Source: GCA-002712045 sp028112705 (lineage in GTDB: Bacteria > Pseudomonadota > Alphaproteobacteria > Rhodobacterales > Rhodobacteraceae). Taken from it: DNA of 14,612 bases. The notes under the pieces are model-generated. The model made no database searches. It was not told where the DNA came from and was given only the letters and a program-made list of their open reading frames with translations. The stretch lies in NCBI GenBank assembly GCA_028112705.1, contig JAOGYN010000024.1, positions 1-14,612 on the forward strand, written 5' to 3'. Both the position numbers and the translations under genes were made by a program. The stretch's first letter is position 1. Every line of letters begins with the position of its first letter. Shown here piece after piece: positions 13,402 to 14,612 of the stretch.

Positions 13402-14055
13402 TTACAAATGCTCACAGCTATTATAAGTTCGTAAGGTTATTTTACCACTTTCCAAAATTACTCTACTAATTGAACCGTTAGAGGATCCCAAAAATGCCAA
13501 TGGATTACTACCTGTAGCCATTGCCATTATCGCTGAAATAATTCCCCCATGAAGTACTGCTAGCACCTTTTGATTCTGATGCCGTGCATAAATTAAATCC
13601 AACGATTTTTGAACTCGCTGAAATATCATAGAATTAGTTTCTGCTCCTGGAATTTTACCCCACTCCTGGTGCCTCAAAAACTCTTGATACATAGGATCTT
13701 TAGAAGCTACTTTCATTCGAAATAACCCACCTTCCCATGCCCCTAAATATACCTCTCGAAGTCCTGCTTCAATAGTTATCGGTAAACTTAAATACGTGGC
13801 TAAAGGTTCTGCTGTTTGCTGTGTTCTTTTTAAATCAGTTGCATAGATACTTTGAAAATGTTTTTTCTCCAAAGCCCGTTTAACCGCCTTGGCTTGCAAT
13901 ATTCCATTTACATGCAGATCTGGATCACCATGACCTTTGTGTAACGGAAAGGGCTTTCCTGGTATGGCAGCTGAACTTTCTCCATGCCTTACCAAAGTTA
14001 AGTCAACTGCATCTTTTGGTACTTCATATTTATGTTGTCTGAATTCCTTGATCAT
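13402..14055 (-). CDS. Histidine phosphatase superfamily protein (phosphoglycerate mutase-like)
   Basis: This 217-residue enzyme has the full branch-1 histidine phosphatase catalytic set: the phospho-acceptor H24 with R23 in LVRHGES, R77 in YATDLKRTQQTAE, E101 in LREVYLGAWEGG as the likely acid/base and H169 in VLHGG. It should form a phosphohistidine intermediate and act as a phosphatase or mutase on a small molecule. The stretch between the RHG and KRTQQT motifs (PFPLHKGHGDPDLHVNG) is typical of stand-alone phosphatases rather than glycolytic phosphoglycerate mutase. The ATG is nine bases after the stop of the upstream reductase and the SDR follows 33 bases later, so all three are probably one transcript. 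No good ribosome binding site precedes the ATG, suggesting coupling. The substrate is unknown; the company of acyl-CoA-type genes points to a phosphorylated metabolite. Confidence 0.87.
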   Translation of the reverse strand: MIKEFRQHKYEVPKDAVDLTLVRHGESSAAIPGKPFPLHKGHGDPDLHVNGILQAKAVKRALEKKHFQSIYATDLKRTQQTAEPLATYLSLPITIEAGLREVYLGAWEGGLFRMKVASKDPMYQEFLRHQEWGKIPGAETNSMIFQRVQKSLDLIYARHQNQKVLAVLHGGIISAIMAMATGSNPLAFLGSSNGSISRVILESGKITLRTYNSCEHL

Positions 14056-14064
14056 GTCTGAGGT

Positions 14065-14612
14065 TTAACTTACTTTAATCAATTGTTTACCAAAATTCTT
14101 ACCATTAAGAAGATTGATAAAAGCTTCTGGAGCATTTTCAATACCTTCAGTTACAGTCTCACGATAAATGATTTTATTAGATTTTACTAACGGCGCTACC
14201 TCCGATAAAAATTCATCAAATACATCATTATGGTCCCAAACTATAAAGCCACGAACTTGCAACCTTTTCGTCAAAATTGCGCGCCAAGCCCCAGGTAAGC
14301 GCATAGCCTCATCAACGCCAACACCGGAATACCAAGAAATCATTCCACAAACTGATATTCGGCCAAAATCATTCATTATTGGTAAAACTGCTTCTGTAGT
14401 TTTCCCTCCAACATTTTCAAAATACACATCCACACCACTTGGTGCTGCATCCAAAAGCCATTTTCTTAATTCTGAGGCATCTGAGGCTAGCTTATGATCA
14501 AGGCATTCATCATACCCTAAATCTGATTTTGCAAATGCGCATTTTTTAGAACCACCAGCAACACCAATGACCCTCATTCCTTTAGCCTTTGCAAGTTGAC
14601 CTGCCAAACTTC
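14065..14612 (-). CDS. Medium-chain NADP-dependent oxidoreductase (CurA/PTGR-like), C-terminal part
   Basis: The C-terminal 182 or so residues of a zinc-independent medium-chain dehydrogenase/reductase are present; the gene enters from the right edge of the window, and the reading frame is open to the last base. AGQLAKAKGMRVIGVAGGSKKC is the second half of the cofactor-binding Rossmann unit, followed by GYDECLDHK, GVDVYFENVGG (the family's VDvyFeNVGG), MNDFGRISVCGMIS, LTKRLQVRGFIVWDH and the C-terminal NFGKQLIKVS. This pattern belongs to the leukotriene-B4 12-hydroxydehydrogenase/prostaglandin reductase/curcumin reductase group, which reduces carbon-carbon double bonds of enones with NADPH. 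The substrate here is unknown. Its stop lies nine bases before the phosphatase ATG. The leucine read at 14605-14607 is internal, not a start. Confidence 0.9.
   Translation of the reverse strand, partial: SLAGQLAKAKGMRVIGVAGGSKKCAFAKSDLGYDECLDHKLASDASELRKWLLDAAPSGVDVYFENVGGKTTEAVLPIMNDFGRISVCGMISWYSGVGVDEAMRLPGAWRAILTKRLQVRGFIVWDHNDVFDEFLSEVAPLVKSNKIIYRETVTEGIENAPEAFINLLNGKNFGKQLIKVS

Noticed and set aside
1..14612. Mobile elements, CRISPR, defence or phage genes, tRNA or rRNA
   Set aside because: No transposase, integrase, repeat array or RNA gene pattern was seen on either strand; the window reads as ordinary metabolic chromosome.

Overview
The window looks like chromosomal DNA from an AT-rich alphaproteobacterium, probably marine. 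The strongest clue is the run hemD – mitofilin-like (Mic60/COG4223) – hemY divergent from tsaD, which is an alphaproteobacterial arrangement. A resemblance of several proteins to Rhodobacteraceae-type sequences, together with low GC, suggests a streamlined marine relative of that group; this is an inference, not a placement. I see no mobile elements, CRISPR arrays, tRNA or rRNA genes, and no gene-free stretch over about 120 bases.

Region 1 (1-4246), tetrapyrrole and envelope: the 5' end of tsaD reads leftward off the window. Facing the other way are hemD, a mic60-type membrane protein, hemY (8-base overlap with mic60) and an exported CIA30-domain protein 4 bases after hemY. The usual neighbour hemC is not between tsaD and hemD.

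Region 2 (4262-5450, minus strand): a two-gene unit of a conserved unknown Rossmann-like protein (TTG start) followed by tspO, a porphyrin-binding membrane protein family. tspO runs convergently into the CIA30 gene with only 15 bases between.

Region 3 (5521-10899), a divergent catabolic locus: leftward, a diaminopropionate ammonia-lyase-like PLP enzyme, an M24 peptidase-family hydrolase (8-base overlap) and a MarR regulator. Rightward, hmgA (homogentisate 1,2-dioxygenase) and fahA (fumarylacetoacetase), two of the last three steps of tyrosine/phenylalanine breakdown. A perfect 8+8 inverted repeat (TCGTTGCA-TT-TGCAACGA) fills the spacer between a TTGACT -35 and a GATAAA -10 in front of hmgA. 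The MarR protein is the obvious candidate to bind it, which would place both arms under one aromatic-responsive switch.

Region 4 (10934-14612), CoA-thioester metabolism: an acyl-CoA synthetase (TTG start, own putative promoter) converges on a minus-strand unit of a medium-chain reductase (cut by the window end), a histidine phosphatase and an atypical short-chain dehydrogenase whose catalytic Tyr position is Phe. The phosphatase among acyl-CoA-type genes recalls phosphorylated-intermediate routes for 4-hydroxy acids, but that link is speculative.

The most interesting items are the operator embedded in the hmgA promoter, the PLP lyase that lacks the DpaL catalytic Asp and is coupled to an M24 hydrolase, the atypical SDR in its phosphatase-containing cluster, and the unnamed conserved protein beside tspO.
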